Shown here one piece after another: positions 8,417-21,101 of a stretch of DNA of 60,171 nt. The stretch is from Oscillospiraceae bacterium. Lineage in GTDB: Bacteria; Bacillota; Clostridia; Oscillospirales; Ruminococcaceae. The DNA lies in contig JAAYCI010000064.1 of the NCBI GenBank assembly GCA_012729855.1, positions 1-60,171 of the forward strand, in the 5' to 3' direction. Position numbers and translations under genes: made by a program. The first letter of the stretch is position 1. Every line of letters starts with the position of its first letter. The notes beneath the pieces were generated by a model. That model made no database searches. It saw only the letters and a program-made list of their open reading frames with translations, and was not told the origin of the DNA.

Positions 8417-10411
8417 TTATTTGGCTTTCACCGTCAGCGTAATGGTGCCCTTCTTGCCGCCCTCCTGGGTGGTGACGGTGATTTTCACCTTGCCTGGGCT
8501 GATCGCTTTCACCTTACCCTTGCTGCTTACGGTGGCAATCTCCGGCTCGCTGCTGGCCCAGCTCACCTTTTTGTTTTTGGCGTTGGCCGGGCTTATCACA
8601 GCTTTCAGCGTTAGGGTGGCTTTCTGTTTGAGGGTGGTGCTTTTGGGCTTGGCTATTTTCACCTTGCTCACCGCCACCGTGCTGCCGCTTACGGTAATTT
8701 TGCAGGTGGCCTTTTTGCCGTTGGCTGTGGTGGCAGTGATGATGGTGGTGCCGTTCTTCCTGGCCGTCACCTTGCCGTTTACTACAGTGGCCACCTTGGG
8801 CTGGCTGCTTTTCCAGGTGATGGCGCCGGTGGCGGCGCCGGCGGGTACGGCTGTGGCTTTCAGGGTGACGCTCTTGTTCTTTTTCAGCACCTTGGCGCCC
8901 ATGCTCAGTGTAAGGCCGGTGGCGGCTTTGGGGCCCGGGTCGGCGGGATTGCCGGGATTCTCAGGGTTGTTCGGCTCAGAGCTGCTTGAGTTGGAGCCAC
9001 TCGAACCGGAACCGTCTGAATTTGAACCACTCGAATGGGAATTGTCCGAACCGGAACCGTCTGAATTTGAACCGCTTGAATGGGAATTGCCCGAACCGGA
9101 ACTGTCCGAGCTTGAACTACCTGAACTGGAACCGCCCGAATTGGAACCGCCTGAATGGGAATCAGCACTGGCCGTTACCGTGACGGTGCAGGTGGCCGTA
9201 CGGGCGCCCTCGGCAGAGGTGGCGGTGATGGTGGCGCCGCCCGCCTTTTTGGCGGTGAGCTTACCAGTTGCGTCTACCGACACAACAGAGGCGTCACTGC
9301 TGGACCAGGTGACGGCACGGTTTTCGGCGGTGATGGGGAATACGGTGGCTGTAAGCACATCTGTTTCGCCCGTGGCCAGCGTGGTACTGGTTTTGTCAAG
9401 GCCGACAGAGGCCACCGACGCGCGCTGATAGGCGGATTTATAAATGCTGTACACACTGCCGTTGCCCGCGTTGGCATACACATTGCCGGCGGCGTCCACG
9501 TCAATACCACAGGTGTAGGCGGGTAGGCCAAGCACAAAGCCGGCGGCGTACGCCGTTCCTTCTTCGTTTTGCGGGGTATACTTTACCACGCCGGTATTGT
9601 AGTAGCCGGCATACAGGTTGCCCACGTGGTCCAGCGCCAGGCTGCACAGGCCCCCCGCGTTGATTACCCCAAGGCCGGTGTCTACTTTAATCCAGGCGCC
9701 GGCCGGGGTGCGCTTATAAATGGCATTGGTGTAGGTGCCGCGGCCGGCGCCTTCGTCAGCCACGTAAATGCTGCCGTCGGGGCCAATGGCAAAATCAATG
9801 GGGTGGCGGCCGCCGGCCACCAGCGGGTAGTCCAAAGTGATTTGCCCAAGCGGCGCCAAGGTGGCGGCATCCATTTTCTTGAGGCTCCAACCGCTCGTGT
9901 TTGACAGGAAATAGATCAGCTTTTCGTCTTTCGTTTGCACAAAGCTGGTCAGCTTGCCTTGCCCCGGCTCCCAGAAGGCTAAATCGGCGTTGGTTGTGGC
10001 GCTGGTGGTTGCGTACAGCTTTTCGCTTTGATGGCTGGTAAACAGCAGCCGGGTGGTGGAGTCCTCCCACTGCCCTTTGGAGATATACCACAGCTTTGTC
10101 AGAGAGAGGCATTGCTGTACGTTGTCTTTATAGATCACCGCGCGGTAATAGGTGGCATCCGAGGTTACAAAGGTGCCGATATAGTGGCCGTCCTGGCTCA
10201 CCGCAACGCCGCGGTCGGCCTGGTTGCCCACAATGGTGCTTATATCAAACAGCTTTTGGAACCCCGCGCTGGCCGCTGTGGCCTCCGGCGGGGGCTCCGC
10301 CGCGGGTTTTTCCGCCAAAGCGGTGAGCGGCACAAAGGTGCACAGCATGAGGGCCGCCAGCAGTGTGGCCATAAGCGGCTTTGCGCGGCGCAGCCCGGTT
10401 TCTTTTTTCAT
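8417..10411 (-). CDS. Secreted beta-propeller protein with three Big_2 domains
   Basis: A 664-residue exported protein. A Sec signal peptide spans about 1-33 (ending LTALA). Residues ~50-330 have NHL/SMP-30-like repeats (IGPDGSIYVAD, LDHVGNLYAGYYNTG, VDAAGNVYANAGNGSVY), suggesting a propeller. A first Big_2 domain (about 332-412) is followed by a Ser/Gly/Asn linker (about 413-490) coded by a 45-bp tandem repeat, then Big_2 domains at about 498-577 and 582-664. There is no LPXTG motif, so it is secreted or held non-covalently. The last domain is about 70% identical to one in the gene at the left edge. ATG 10411 follows GGGAGGG. The ligand is unknown; a surface adhesin or scaffold is an inference. 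Confidence 0.88.
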   Translation of the reverse strand: MKKETGLRRAKPLMATLLAALMLCTFVPLTALAEKPAAEPPPEATAASAGFQKLFDISTIVGNQADRGVAVSQDGHYIGTFVTSDATYYRAVIYKDNVQQCLSLTKLWYISKGQWEDSTTRLLFTSHQSEKLYATTSATTNADLAFWEPGQGKLTSFVQTKDEKLIYFLSNTSGWSLKKMDAATLAPLGQITLDYPLVAGGRHPIDFAIGPDGSIYVADEGAGRGTYTNAIYKRTPAGAWIKVDTGLGVINAGGLCSLALDHVGNLYAGYYNTGVVKYTPQNEEGTAYAAGFVLGLPAYTCGIDVDAAGNVYANAGNGSVYSIYKSAYQRASVASVGLDKTSTTLATGETDVLTATVFPITAENRAVTWSSSDASVVSVDATGKLTAKKAGGATITATSAEGARTATCTVTVTASADSHSGGSNSGGSSSGSSSSDSSGSGNSHSSGSNSDGSGSDNSHSSGSNSDGSGSSGSNSSSSEPNNPENPGNPADPGPKAATGLTLSMGAKVLKKNKSVTLKATAVPAGAATGAITWKSSQPKVATVVNGKVTARKNGTTIITATTANGKKATCKITVSGSTVAVSKVKIAKPKSTTLKQKATLTLKAVISPANAKNKKVSWASSEPEIATVSSKGKVKAISPGKVKITVTTQEGGKKGTITLTVKAK
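9012..9101 (-). repeat. 45-bp tandem repeat encoding the Ser-rich linker
   Basis: Two adjacent 45-bp units (9012-9056 and 9057-9101) match at 42 of 45 positions, with decayed partial copies on to about 9160. Each unit encodes a 15-residue GSxSxxS linker block. The direct repeat could change in copy number by slippage. Confidence 0.85.
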
Positions 10412-10449
10412 AATGACCCTCCCATGCAGTAGAGATGCTTACAGTATTT

Positions 10450-10478
10450 ATAGTAGGCCAGCAAAAAAGGGTGCGCAA
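10450..10478 (-). promoter_or_regulatory. Promoter of the propeller/Big_2 gene
   Basis: On the minus strand TTGCGC (10478-10473), a 17-base spacer, then TACTAT (10455-10450). It lies about 40 bases before the ATG. Confidence 0.5.
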
Positions 10479-10556
10479 GGCATTTGCATAATGCGGGCAC
10501 CGTTTCAAAATGCAGATACGCAGCCTTGAGAAATTGGCCGTGGCCAGACCGGGAGA

Positions 10557-10585
10557 TTGACAATACCCCCCTCTCGTGGTATGAT
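10557..10585 (+). promoter_or_regulatory. Promoter of the Rrf2-type regulator
   Basis: TTGACA (10557-10562), a 17-base spacer, then TATGAT (10580-10585). A strong near-consensus promoter about 70 bases before the gene. Confidence 0.8.
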
Positions 10586-10599
10586 TTAAATATAGTAAA

Positions 10600-10611
10600 A
10601 AAGTATACTTT
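10600..10611 (+). promoter_or_regulatory. Palindrome, candidate autoregulatory operator
   Basis: A perfect 12-bp palindrome AAAGTATACTTT sits 14 bases after the -10 box, at or just after the expected transcription start. Rrf2 regulators often repress their own promoters through such dyads. The link is inference. Confidence 0.45.
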
Positions 10612-10656
10612 GGCGGCCTGCACAGGCGGCCTGACCATAAAGCGCTGGGGGAAAGT

Positions 10657-11142
10657 ATGTACATCACACAGGAAACAGATTACGCGGTGCGCATTGTGCA
10701 CTGCCTGGCGTGCTCGGGTGTGCGGCGGGACGCCCGCAGCATCAGCGAGGAAGTGTGCGTCACGCTGCGGTTTTCGCTGAAAATACTGGGCAAGCTGAGC
10801 GCCGTTGGCATTGTGAACAGCTTCAAGGGCAACAAGGGCGGGTATGAGCTGGCCCGCACGCCGGCCGATATCACGCTGAAGGATGTGCTGGTGGCCGTGG
10901 AGGGCCCCTACGAAATGTCCCGCTGCTTAAGCGCCCAGGAGTGCAGCCGCGGCGCCTGTGGAAACTGTGCGTTCCAGCGCGCGTTCGACCGCCTGAGCCA
11001 GGACATCAACACCCGGCTGGAGGCGCTGACCTTCCAGGCGCTGATGGACGAGCAGGCCGCCATGGAAGACGGCGACTGTGATTGCGGCTGCCAGGAGGCC
11101 GCCCAGGAACAGCCACAGCCGGCAGGTGTGGGCGACCATTAA
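10657..11142 (+). CDS. Rrf2 family transcriptional regulator with Cys cluster
   Basis: A 161-residue Rrf2 (IscR/NsrR/CymR) regulator. The N-terminal winged helix (about 1-80) has MYITQETDYAVRIVHCLA and the wing GNKGGYELAR. Then come Cys90, Cys96, Cys101 and Cys104, close to the Fe-S ligand region of IscR (Cys92, 98, 104), so it probably senses Fe-S, redox or NO state. Unusually, a second Cys group (C141, C143, C145) lies in an acidic tail. It has its own near-consensus promoter with a 12-bp palindrome at the expected start point, suggesting autoregulation. No isc/suf gene lies next to it; rpoB is downstream after a terminator. Confidence 0.9.
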   Translation: MYITQETDYAVRIVHCLACSGVRRDARSISEEVCVTLRFSLKILGKLSAVGIVNSFKGNKGGYELARTPADITLKDVLVAVEGPYEMSRCLSAQECSRGACGNCAFQRAFDRLSQDINTRLEALTFQALMDEQAAMEDGDCDCGCQEAAQEQPQPAGVGDH

Positions 11143-11162
11143 AACCCCTGTAAACTGAAAAG

Positions 11163-11194
11163 CAGCTGCCTGTGTGGTGCGGGCGGCTGTTTTG
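11163..11194 (+). terminator. Terminator of the Rrf2 gene
   Basis: An 8-bp stem CAGCTGCC / GGCGGCTG (one G-T pair) followed by TTTTG. Confidence 0.6.
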
Positions 11195-11280
11195 TATACG
11201 CAGGCGAGGCAGGGGCCGAGCGCTAGAATCAATACACGGTTCCGCGCGTGCCAAAATGGAAAACAGGCGTAATTTCCCCC

Positions 11281-11309
11281 TTGACAGTGGGGAAACTGTG
11301 CGGTATAAT
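11281..11309 (+). promoter_or_regulatory. Perfect consensus promoter of rpoBC
   Basis: TTGACA (11281-11286), exactly 17 bases, then TATAAT (11304-11309). Both hexamers are perfect. Confidence 0.9.
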
Positions 11310-11521
11310 CCTAAAGTATATCATTGTGGCGGTTTATGCGCTGTTGCGTGCGAATTTGACCATAATACCAGAAAATCACCCCCTTGTTTTGTGCAATATG
11401 CTGCAAAATAGGGCTTTTGTTCCGTTTGGGGGAGGGGTTTTCAGCCGCCGTGCCGGTGGCAGCCGGCCATAATTTAGTGGATGGAAAATTTTCTATACAA
11501 GACAGGAGAGGGACGCGACTT
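11310..11521 (+). promoter_or_regulatory. Long 5' leader of rpoB
   Basis: About 200 bases lie between the expected transcript start and the rpoB ATG. An in-frame ATG at 11384 would add 46 Cys/Gly-rich residues unlike any RpoB, and has no good ribosome site, so I treat this stretch as untranslated. No ribosomal protein gene or L10 leader is present. Confidence 0.6.
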
Positions 11522-14500
11522 ATGGTGAATGTCAAGCCTGTGAAGCTTGGGACGACCGAACGCATGAGCTTTTCGCGCATCGAGGAAGTGCTGGAGATGC
11601 CCAACCTCATTGAGGTGCAGAAAAACTCCTACCAATGGTTCCTGAACGAGGGCCTGAAAGAGGTGTTCAGGGATGTGGGATCGGTGGAGGACTATACCGG
11701 GAACCTGGTGTTGGACTTCATTGGTTACAGGCTGGACGCGCAACCCAAATACAGCATAAAAGAGTGTAAGGACCGCGACGTGACTTACGCCGCGCCCCTG
11801 CGCGTAACCACCCGCCTGTTGAACCGTGAAACGGGCGAGGTGAAGGAGCAGGAGATCTTCATGGGGGACTTCCCCCTGATGACCGAGAGCGGCACCTTCA
11901 TCATCAATGGCGCCGAGCGTGTGATTGTAAGCCAGCTGGTGCGCAGCCCCGGCGTGTATTTTGGCGAGAGCTACGACAAAACCGGCAAAAAGCTGTTCAC
12001 CGCCACGCTGAACCCCAACCGCGGCGCCTGGCTGGAGTACGAGACCGACTCCAGCGATGTGTTCAGCGTGCGCATAGACAAAACGCGCAAGCTGCCGGTA
12101 ACGGTGTTCATCCGCGCGCTGGGCCTGGGCGAGGACGCCCAGATACGCGATTTCTTTGGCGACGACGACCGCATTGAGGCCACCATTGCCAAGGACCCGG
12201 CCAAGAACGTGGAAGAGGGCTTGCTGGAAACCTACCGCAAGCTGCGCCCGGGCGAGCCCCCCACCGTGGAGAGCGCGCAAACCCACATAAACAACCTGTT
12301 TTTTGACCCCCACCGGTATGATTTAAGCCGGTTTGGGCGCTACAAGATGAACAAGAAGCTGGCAATTGCAAGGCGCATTGCCGGCTTTGTGGCCGCGCGC
12401 GACGTGATTGCCCCCATGACGGGCGAGCTGCTGTGCGCCGCGGGCGAGGGCATCAGCCGCGAGGCCAGCGAGGAGATTGAGCGCAACGGCGTGCTGGCGG
12501 TTTACCTGTCCATCGACGAGCGGGAGGTGAAGGTGATCTCCAACGGTGTGGTGGACGCCAGCTTCTTCCTGGGCTTCGACGCCAAGGCGGAAGCCGGCAT
12601 CAGCGACAAGGTGAGCTTTGCCGTGCTGCAGGAGATTATGGACCAAACCACCGACGACGAGGAGCGCAAGGAGCTGCTGCGCAAAAACCGCGACCGCCTC
12701 ATCAGCCGCACCATCACGGTGGACGACATCTACGCCTCCATCAACTACATCAATGGCCTGGCCTGCGGCATCGGCGTCACCGACGACATCGACCACCTGG
12801 GCAACCGCCGCATCCGCAGCGTGGGCGAGCTTTTGCAGAACCAGTTCCGCATCGGTTTTTCCCGCATGGAGCGCGTTATCCGCGAGCGCATGACCCTGCA
12901 GGCGCAGGACATGGACGTGGTGACGCCCCAGGCGCTCATCAACATCCGGCCGGTTACCAGCGCCATTAAAGAGTTCTTTGGTTCTTCGCCGCTAAGCCAG
13001 TTCATGGATCAGAACAACCCCCTGGCCGAGCTGACCCACAAGCGGCGCCTGTCCGCCCTGGGCCCCGGCGGCCTTAGCCGCGACCGCGCCGGCTTTGAGG
13101 TGCGCGACGTGCACTACAGCCACTATGGCCGCATGTGCCCCATCGAGACGCCGGAAGGGCCCAACATCGGCCTGATCTCGTACCTGGCCACCTTTGCCCG
13201 CATCAACGAATACGGGTTTATTGAGGCGCCCTTCCGCAAGGTGGACAAGGCCACCGGCAAGCTGACCGACGAAGTGGAGTACATGACCGCCGACGTGGAG
13301 GACGAATACGTGGTGGCCCAGGCCAACGAGCCGCTGGACGAGGAGGGCCGCTTTGCCCACCCCCGTGTAAACGCCCGTTACCGCGAGCTGATTATAGAAA
13401 CCGAGCGCGAAAAGGCCGACTACATGGACGTTTCGCCCAAGATGGTGGTGAGCGTGGCCACGGCGATGATTCCGTTCCTTGAGAACGACGACGCCAACCG
13501 CGCGCTGATGGGCAGTAACATGCAGCGCCAGGCCGTGCCCCTGCTGGTAACCGAGCAGCCCATTGTGGCCACCGGCATGGAGTACAAGGCCGCCACCGAC
13601 AGCGGCGTGTGCGTGCTGGCCCGCCGCGACGGCGTGGTGGAGCGCGTGACCGCTGATAAAATTACCGTGCGCGCCGCCAAGGGCGAGATTGACGAGTACG
13701 AGCTGGTGAAGTTCATGCGCTCGAACCAGGGCACCTGCGTGAACCAGCGGCCCATTGTGGCCAAGGGCGACAAGGTGGTGGAGGGCATGGTCATCGCCGA
13801 CGGCCCGGCCACCCGCAACGGGGAGATAAGCCTGGGCAAGAACGCGCTGATTGGCTTTATGACCTGGGAGGGCTACAACTACGAGGACGCCGTGCTGATC
13901 AACGAGAAGATCGTGCGGGACGACGTGTATACCTCCATACACATAGAAGAATATGAGCAGGAGGCCCGCGAGACCAAGCTTGGGCCCGAGGAGATCACCC
14001 GCGACATTCCCAACGTGGGCGAGGACGCGCTGAAGGACCTGGACGAGCGCGGCATCATTCGCATTGGCGCCGAGGTGAGCGCCGGCGATATCCTGGTGGG
14101 CAAGGTGACGCCCAAGGGCGAAACCGAGCTGACCCCCGAGGAACGCCTGCTGCGGGCCATTTTTGGCGAGAAGGCGCGCGAGGTGCGCGACACCAGCCTG
14201 CGGGTGCCCCATGGCGAGTATGGCATCATTGTGGACGTGAAGGTGTTCACCCCCGAGAACAGCGACGAGCTGCAGCCCGGTGTGCGGGAAGTGGTGCGCT
14301 GCTATATTGCGCAGAAACGTAAAATAAGCGTGGGCGACAAGATGGCCGGCCGCCACGGCAACAAGGGTGTTGTGTCCCGCATTTTGCCGCAGGAGGACAT
14401 GCCCTTCATGGAGGACGGCACCCCGCTGGACATTGTGCTGAACCCGCTGGGCGTGCCCAGCCGCATGAACATTGGCCAGGTGCTGGAAGTGCACCTGGGC

Positions 14501-15256
14501 TACGCCGCCAAGGCGCTGGGCTGGAAGGTGATGAGCCCGGTGTTTGACGGCGCGCACGAGAGCGAGATACACGACTGCCTGAAACTGGCCGGCCTGGACG
14601 AGGACGGCAAGAGCGTGGTGTACGACGGCCGCACAGGTGAACGGTTTGACAACCGCGTGACGGTGGGCTACATGTACTACCTGAAGCTGCACCACCTGGT
14701 GGACGACAAGATTCACGCCCGCAGCACCGGCCCCTACAGCCTGGTTACCCAGCAGCCGCTGGGCGGCAAGGCCCAGTTTGGCGGCCAGCGCTTTGGCGAG
14801 ATGGAGGTGTGGGCGCTGGAGGCCTATGGCGCCGCCTACACCCTGCAGGAGATATTGACGGTAAAAAGCGACGACGTGGTGGGCCGCGTGAAAACCTACG
14901 AGGCCATTGTGAAGGGGCAGGCCGTGCCCAAGGCCGGCATCCCCGAGAGCTTCCGCGTGCTGATAAAAGAGCTGCAGAGCCTGGGCCTGGATGTGGTGGT
15001 GCAGGACGAAGCGGGCGAGGAGATTGACCTGAAACAGAGCTACGACGACGACACCGGCGGCTACACCCCCGATTTGACGGTGGGCAACGACGTGCTGCTG
15101 GAGGATGAGCTGTCGGGCGATTACTCCATAGAAGAGGTGCAGGAAGAGGACGACGACGGCGGCTTTGAGGCGGAGGACGAAGTGGCCCCGCTGAACCCCG
15201 AGGATATCTTCACCGAGGACGACCTGCTGGAGGATGGCGAAGACGACATGACGTAA
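11522..15256 (+). CDS. rpoB: DNA-directed RNA polymerase beta subunit
   Basis: A 1244-residue beta subunit of RNA polymerase. It begins near [23 protein letters not shown] and contains the rifampicin pocket [19 protein letters not shown] followed by [20 protein letters not shown]. The residues matching E. coli D516, H526 and S531 are all wild type, so the sequence predicts rifampicin sensitivity. [15 protein letters not shown] and the C-terminal clamp block [21 protein letters not shown] are intact. A long acidic C-terminal tail (about the last 55 residues) follows. ATG 11522 has AGGAGAGGG about 10 bases upstream. It is transcribed with rpoC; the spacer holds a perfect hairpin. Confidence 0.98.
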   Translation: MVNVKPVKLGTTERMSFSRIEEVLEMPNLIEVQKNSYQWFLNEGLKEVFRDVGSVEDYTGNLVLDFIGYRLDAQPKYSIKECKDRDVTYAAPLRVTTRLLNRETGEVKEQEIFMGDFPLMTESGTFIINGAERVIVSQLVRSPGVYFGESYDKTGKKLFTATLNPNRGAWLEYETDSSDVFSVRIDKTRKLPVTVFIRALGLGEDAQIRDFFGDDDRIEATIAKDPAKNVEEGLLETYRKLRPGEPPTVESAQTHINNLFFDPHRYDLSRFGRYKMNKKLAIARRIAGFVAARDVIAPMTGELLCAAGEGISREASEEIERNGVLAVYLSIDEREVKVISNGVVDASFFLGFDAKAEAGISDKVSFAVLQEIMDQTTDDEERKELLRKNRDRLISRTITVDDIYASINYINGLACGIGVTDDIDHLGNRRIRSVGELLQNQFRIGFSRMERVIRERMTLQAQDMDVVTPQALINIRPVTSAIKEFFGSSPLSQFMDQNNPLAELTHKRRLSALGPGGLSRDRAGFEVRDVHYSHYGRMCPIETPEGPNIGLISYLATFARINEYGFIEAPFRKVDKATGKLTDEVEYMTADVEDEYVVAQANEPLDEEGRFAHPRVNARYRELIIETEREKADYMDVSPKMVVSVATAMIPFLENDDANRALMGSNMQRQAVPLLVTEQPIVATGMEYKAATDSGVCVLARRDGVVERVTADKITVRAAKGEIDEYELVKFMRSNQGTCVNQRPIVAKGDKVVEGMVIADGPATRNGEISLGKNALIGFMTWEGYNYEDAVLINEKIVRDDVYTSIHIEEYEQEARETKLGPEEITRDIPNVGEDALKDLDERGIIRIGAEVSAGDILVGKVTPKGETELTPEERLLRAIFGEKAREVRDTSLRVPHGEYGIIVDVKVFTPENSDELQPGVREVVRCYIAQKRKISVGDKMAGRHGNKGVVSRILPQEDMPFMEDGTPLDIVLNPLGVPSRMNIGQVLEVHLGYAAKALGWKVMSPVFDGAHESEIHDCLKLAGLDEDGKSVVYDGRTGERFDNRVTVGYMYYLKLHHLVDDKIHARSTGPYSLVTQQPLGGKAQFGGQRFGEMEVWALEAYGAAYTLQEILTVKSDDVVGRVKTYEAIVKGQAVPKAGIPESFRVLIKELQSLGLDVVVQDEAGEEIDLKQSYDDDTGGYTPDLTVGNDVLLEDELSGDYSIEEVQEEDDDGGFEAEDEVAPLNPEDIFTEDDLLEDGEDDMT

Positions 15257-15285
15257 AAGACGGCCAATTTTGAATACCCGCCGCA

Positions 15286-15319
15286 GAGCCTGTTCACAAG
15301 CGAGATGCTGAACAGGCTC
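15286..15319 (+). repeat. Perfect inverted repeat in the rpoB-rpoC spacer
   Basis: GAGCCTGTTC (15286-15295) and GAACAGGCTC (15310-15319) are perfect complements 14 bases apart. There is no T-run, so it is not a typical terminator. The arms share AGAGCCTGTT with the ends of the elements at 32929-33093 and 37403-37422. Confidence 0.7.
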
Positions 15320-15366
15320 CCATAGGAAAGTATACGGCGCCGCCGTGAGACAGAAAGGGTAACTGA

Positions 15367-18930
<3,564 letters not shown>

Positions 18931-18950
18931 GCACACAAAACAACCCGCCG

Positions 18951-18993
18951 CGGCTGCAAGAGGTTTGCGCGAGCGCTTGTGCTTTTGCAGCCG
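18951..18993 (+). terminator. Hairpin after rpoC, possible terminator
   Basis: CGGCTGCAAGAG (18951-18962) pairs with CTTTTGCAGCCG (18982-18993) with one mismatch or G-T pair. No T-run follows directly, only TTATTAAAT some 10 bases later. Confidence 0.4.
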
Positions 18994-19058
18994 TGCACGG
19001 CACTTATTAAATACCCAAACGTTATAGCAAAACCATTTCCGAAAGCGGGGTGGGAACG

Positions 19059-21089
19059 ATGGATACAAGCAGCGGGCAGGGGCCCGGCCGGTTGCGGCTG
19101 CGCACCCCTTGGCCCTACCGCGTGATGAACATCGTTTTCGCCCTGCTGTTTTTTGGGGTGGTGCTGCTGGCGGTGTTTGCCAACCAAAACACCGCGGCGG
19201 GCTTCACCTGGTACTGGCTGCTGGCCGCGGCGGCCGGCGGCGTGGGCGTGGCTTTTCTGCTTTCGCGGCTGTTTGCCATAATGCCCCCGCCCTCCAAACG
19301 GGTGGAGATACTGGTGGTGGTGCTGCTGTTTGCCGCCTATGCCACCGTGCAGGCGCTGGCGGGCTGGAGCCTGCGCGTGCAGCCGGACAGCGGCTGGGAC
19401 TTTGGCCTGGTGCACCAGTACGCGGCGGCCTATGCCCAAAACGGCACCCTGCCGGACGAATACTTCCTGCTGTTCCCCAACAACGCCGGCATCTATTTCC
19501 TGCTGGCCAACTACTACGCCATCCTCACCCTGTTTGGGGTAACCAACCTGGAAATAGCCGCCTTTGTGCTGAATATCGTGGCCATAGACGGCGCGCTGGT
19601 GCTGCTGTATTTCTGCGGGCGGCGGCTGTTTGGGGCGCGGCAGGCCCTCTTCCTGCTGGTGTGCGCCTTCCTTACGCTGCCGTTTTTAATGTACACGCCC
19701 ATTTGGTATACCGACACCCTGACGCTGGTGTTCCCCATAGCCACCGCGCTGCTGTGGTTGCAAACCCGCACCCTGTGGCGCGACGGCAAAACAGGCCGCG
19801 CCATTGGCCGGTTTTGTGTGCTGTCATTGGTGGCGGGGGCGGGGTCCATTTTAAAAATCACGGTGGCCATCCTCTGGGTGGCGGCCGTGATAGACCTTTT
19901 GGTGCTGCTGCGCGGCAAGGGCCGCTGGAAGGTGCTGCTGGCGGGTCTTGCGGTAATGCTGGTGGTGGCGGTGGGCGGCACCTTTGCGGTGCGCTACAGT
20001 AGCCTGCTGCCCCGGTACGACTATCAGAAAGAGGGCATTCCGTTCACCCACTGGATCATGATGGGCCTTTCGGGCAACGGCGACTACAACGATGACGACT
20101 ATCAGGCGGTGCTGGCGGTGGACGGCGAAAACCGCGCCGCTTATATATCGAATGAAATTGGCGAACGGCTGCAAGACATGGGCTTTTTTGGCACGCTGGA
20201 GCACCTGGGCCGCAAGGCCGCCTACACCTTTGGCGACGGCACCTACACAGCCGCTGAAAAGCTGGACCGCAGCGCGGCACAGATTGGCCCGCTGCACGCT
20301 TGGTTTGTGAAGGGCGGGCAGTACAACACCCTGCTGCATTACCTGGCCTTTGCCGTGGAGATGGCCATGCTGGTGTGGATGGCCGTGGCCGCCATCAAGG
20401 CGCTGATCCGCGGGAACAACGCGCTCACCTTCCTGCGCATCGCACTGTTTGGCCTGGTGCTGTTTTTGATGCTGTGGGAGACCCGGGCGCGCTATCTGGT
20501 GAACTACCTGCCCATCTTTCTGCTGTGCGCCGTGGAGGCCGCGCCGCCGCCGGGCCGGGGAAAAGCCGCCCGCCGGCAGGCCCGCCTGGCGCATATAAAG
20601 GCCATGCAGCGCCCACAGGCGGCGGCGGTTCCGCCCCGGCCGGAGGACGATTTGGACGCCCTGCCGCTGGACGCCGGCATGACAGGCACCCAGCGCTTCC
20701 GCCTGCAGCGGCAGGCCCCGCCGCAGGCGCTGTTTGGCGAAGAGCCGCCAGCGGCAGATACCCTATTGCAGCAAACCCAACCCATATGGCCGCAGCCCGA
20801 TGAGATGGCGGAAGAGCCTCCGCGCGCAGGCGCCTGGCCGGAAGGGGCGGCGCCCGAAGATGCGCTGCCTGAAACGCCTGCTGCCGATACCCGGCCGAAG
20901 GCGGAGCTTACACCGGAAAGCGAAGCGCCGCAGGTGGCGGACGCAATGCCTGATGCCGACGATACAGCGCTGGAGGTGGCGCAGGAAGTGCTGCAGGCCG
21001 CCCCGGCCAACCTTGAACAGGATGGATACCTGCCACCCCGATTGAACGAAAGCGACACAGTTGACAACCCATTAGCGGAGAGAGAATAG
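19059..21089 (+). CDS. Polytopic membrane protein, GT-C glycosyltransferase-like, with acidic tail
   Basis: A 676-residue membrane protein. Roughly residues 20-490 hold about ten hydrophobic segments; between the second/third and the next segments lies a loop with QPDSGWDFGLVHQYA and LPDEYFLLFPNNAG, which resembles the Asp-containing extracytoplasmic loop of GT-39/ArnT-like (GT-C fold) lipid-linked sugar transferases. About 490-676 is a soluble, Pro/Glu/Ala-rich, probably disordered tail. ATG 19059 is the likely start, after GGGGTGGGA. It lies 12 bases before recA, so recA may be partly transcribed from this side. Glycosyltransferase activity is inferred, and the tail is unusual for the family. 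Confidence 0.65.
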   Translation: MDTSSGQGPGRLRLRTPWPYRVMNIVFALLFFGVVLLAVFANQNTAAGFTWYWLLAAAAGGVGVAFLLSRLFAIMPPPSKRVEILVVVLLFAAYATVQALAGWSLRVQPDSGWDFGLVHQYAAAYAQNGTLPDEYFLLFPNNAGIYFLLANYYAILTLFGVTNLEIAAFVLNIVAIDGALVLLYFCGRRLFGARQALFLLVCAFLTLPFLMYTPIWYTDTLTLVFPIATALLWLQTRTLWRDGKTGRAIGRFCVLSLVAGAGSILKITVAILWVAAVIDLLVLLRGKGRWKVLLAGLAVMLVVAVGGTFAVRYSSLLPRYDYQKEGIPFTHWIMMGLSGNGDYNDDDYQAVLAVDGENRAAYISNEIGERLQDMGFFGTLEHLGRKAAYTFGDGTYTAAEKLDRSAAQIGPLHAWFVKGGQYNTLLHYLAFAVEMAMLVWMAVAAIKALIRGNNALTFLRIALFGLVLFLMLWETRARYLVNYLPIFLLCAVEAAPPPGRGKAARRQARLAHIKAMQRPQAAAVPPRPEDDLDALPLDAGMTGTQRFRLQRQAPPQALFGEEPPAADTLLQQTQPIWPQPDEMAEEPPRAGAWPEGAAPEDALPETPAADTRPKAELTPESEAPQVADAMPDADDTALEVAQEVLQAAPANLEQDGYLPPRLNESDTVDNPLAERE

Positions 21090-21101
21090 AAGGAGACAAC
21101 A

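Noticed and set aside
8960..9165. CRISPR-like repeats
   Set aside because: The repeats are contiguous and in frame, without unique spacers; they encode the Ser-rich linker.
8421..9428. Plus-strand frame with Glu/Pro/Leu repeats
   Set aside because: It is the complement of the Ser-rich linker and Big_2 domains of the minus-strand gene; the repeats are fully explained by that gene.
11384..11521. N-terminal extension of RpoB from an upstream ATG
   Set aside because: The extra 46 residues are unlike RpoB and lie in the leader; ATG 11522 has the ribosome site.
12960..13100. Possible rifampicin-resistance changes in rpoB
   Set aside because: All classic positions (D516, H526, S531 in E. coli numbering) are wild type.
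21061..21101. Separate recA promoter or LexA box
   Set aside because: TTGACA at 21061 has no matching -10 and no CGAAC-type LexA/DinR site is visible in the short gap.
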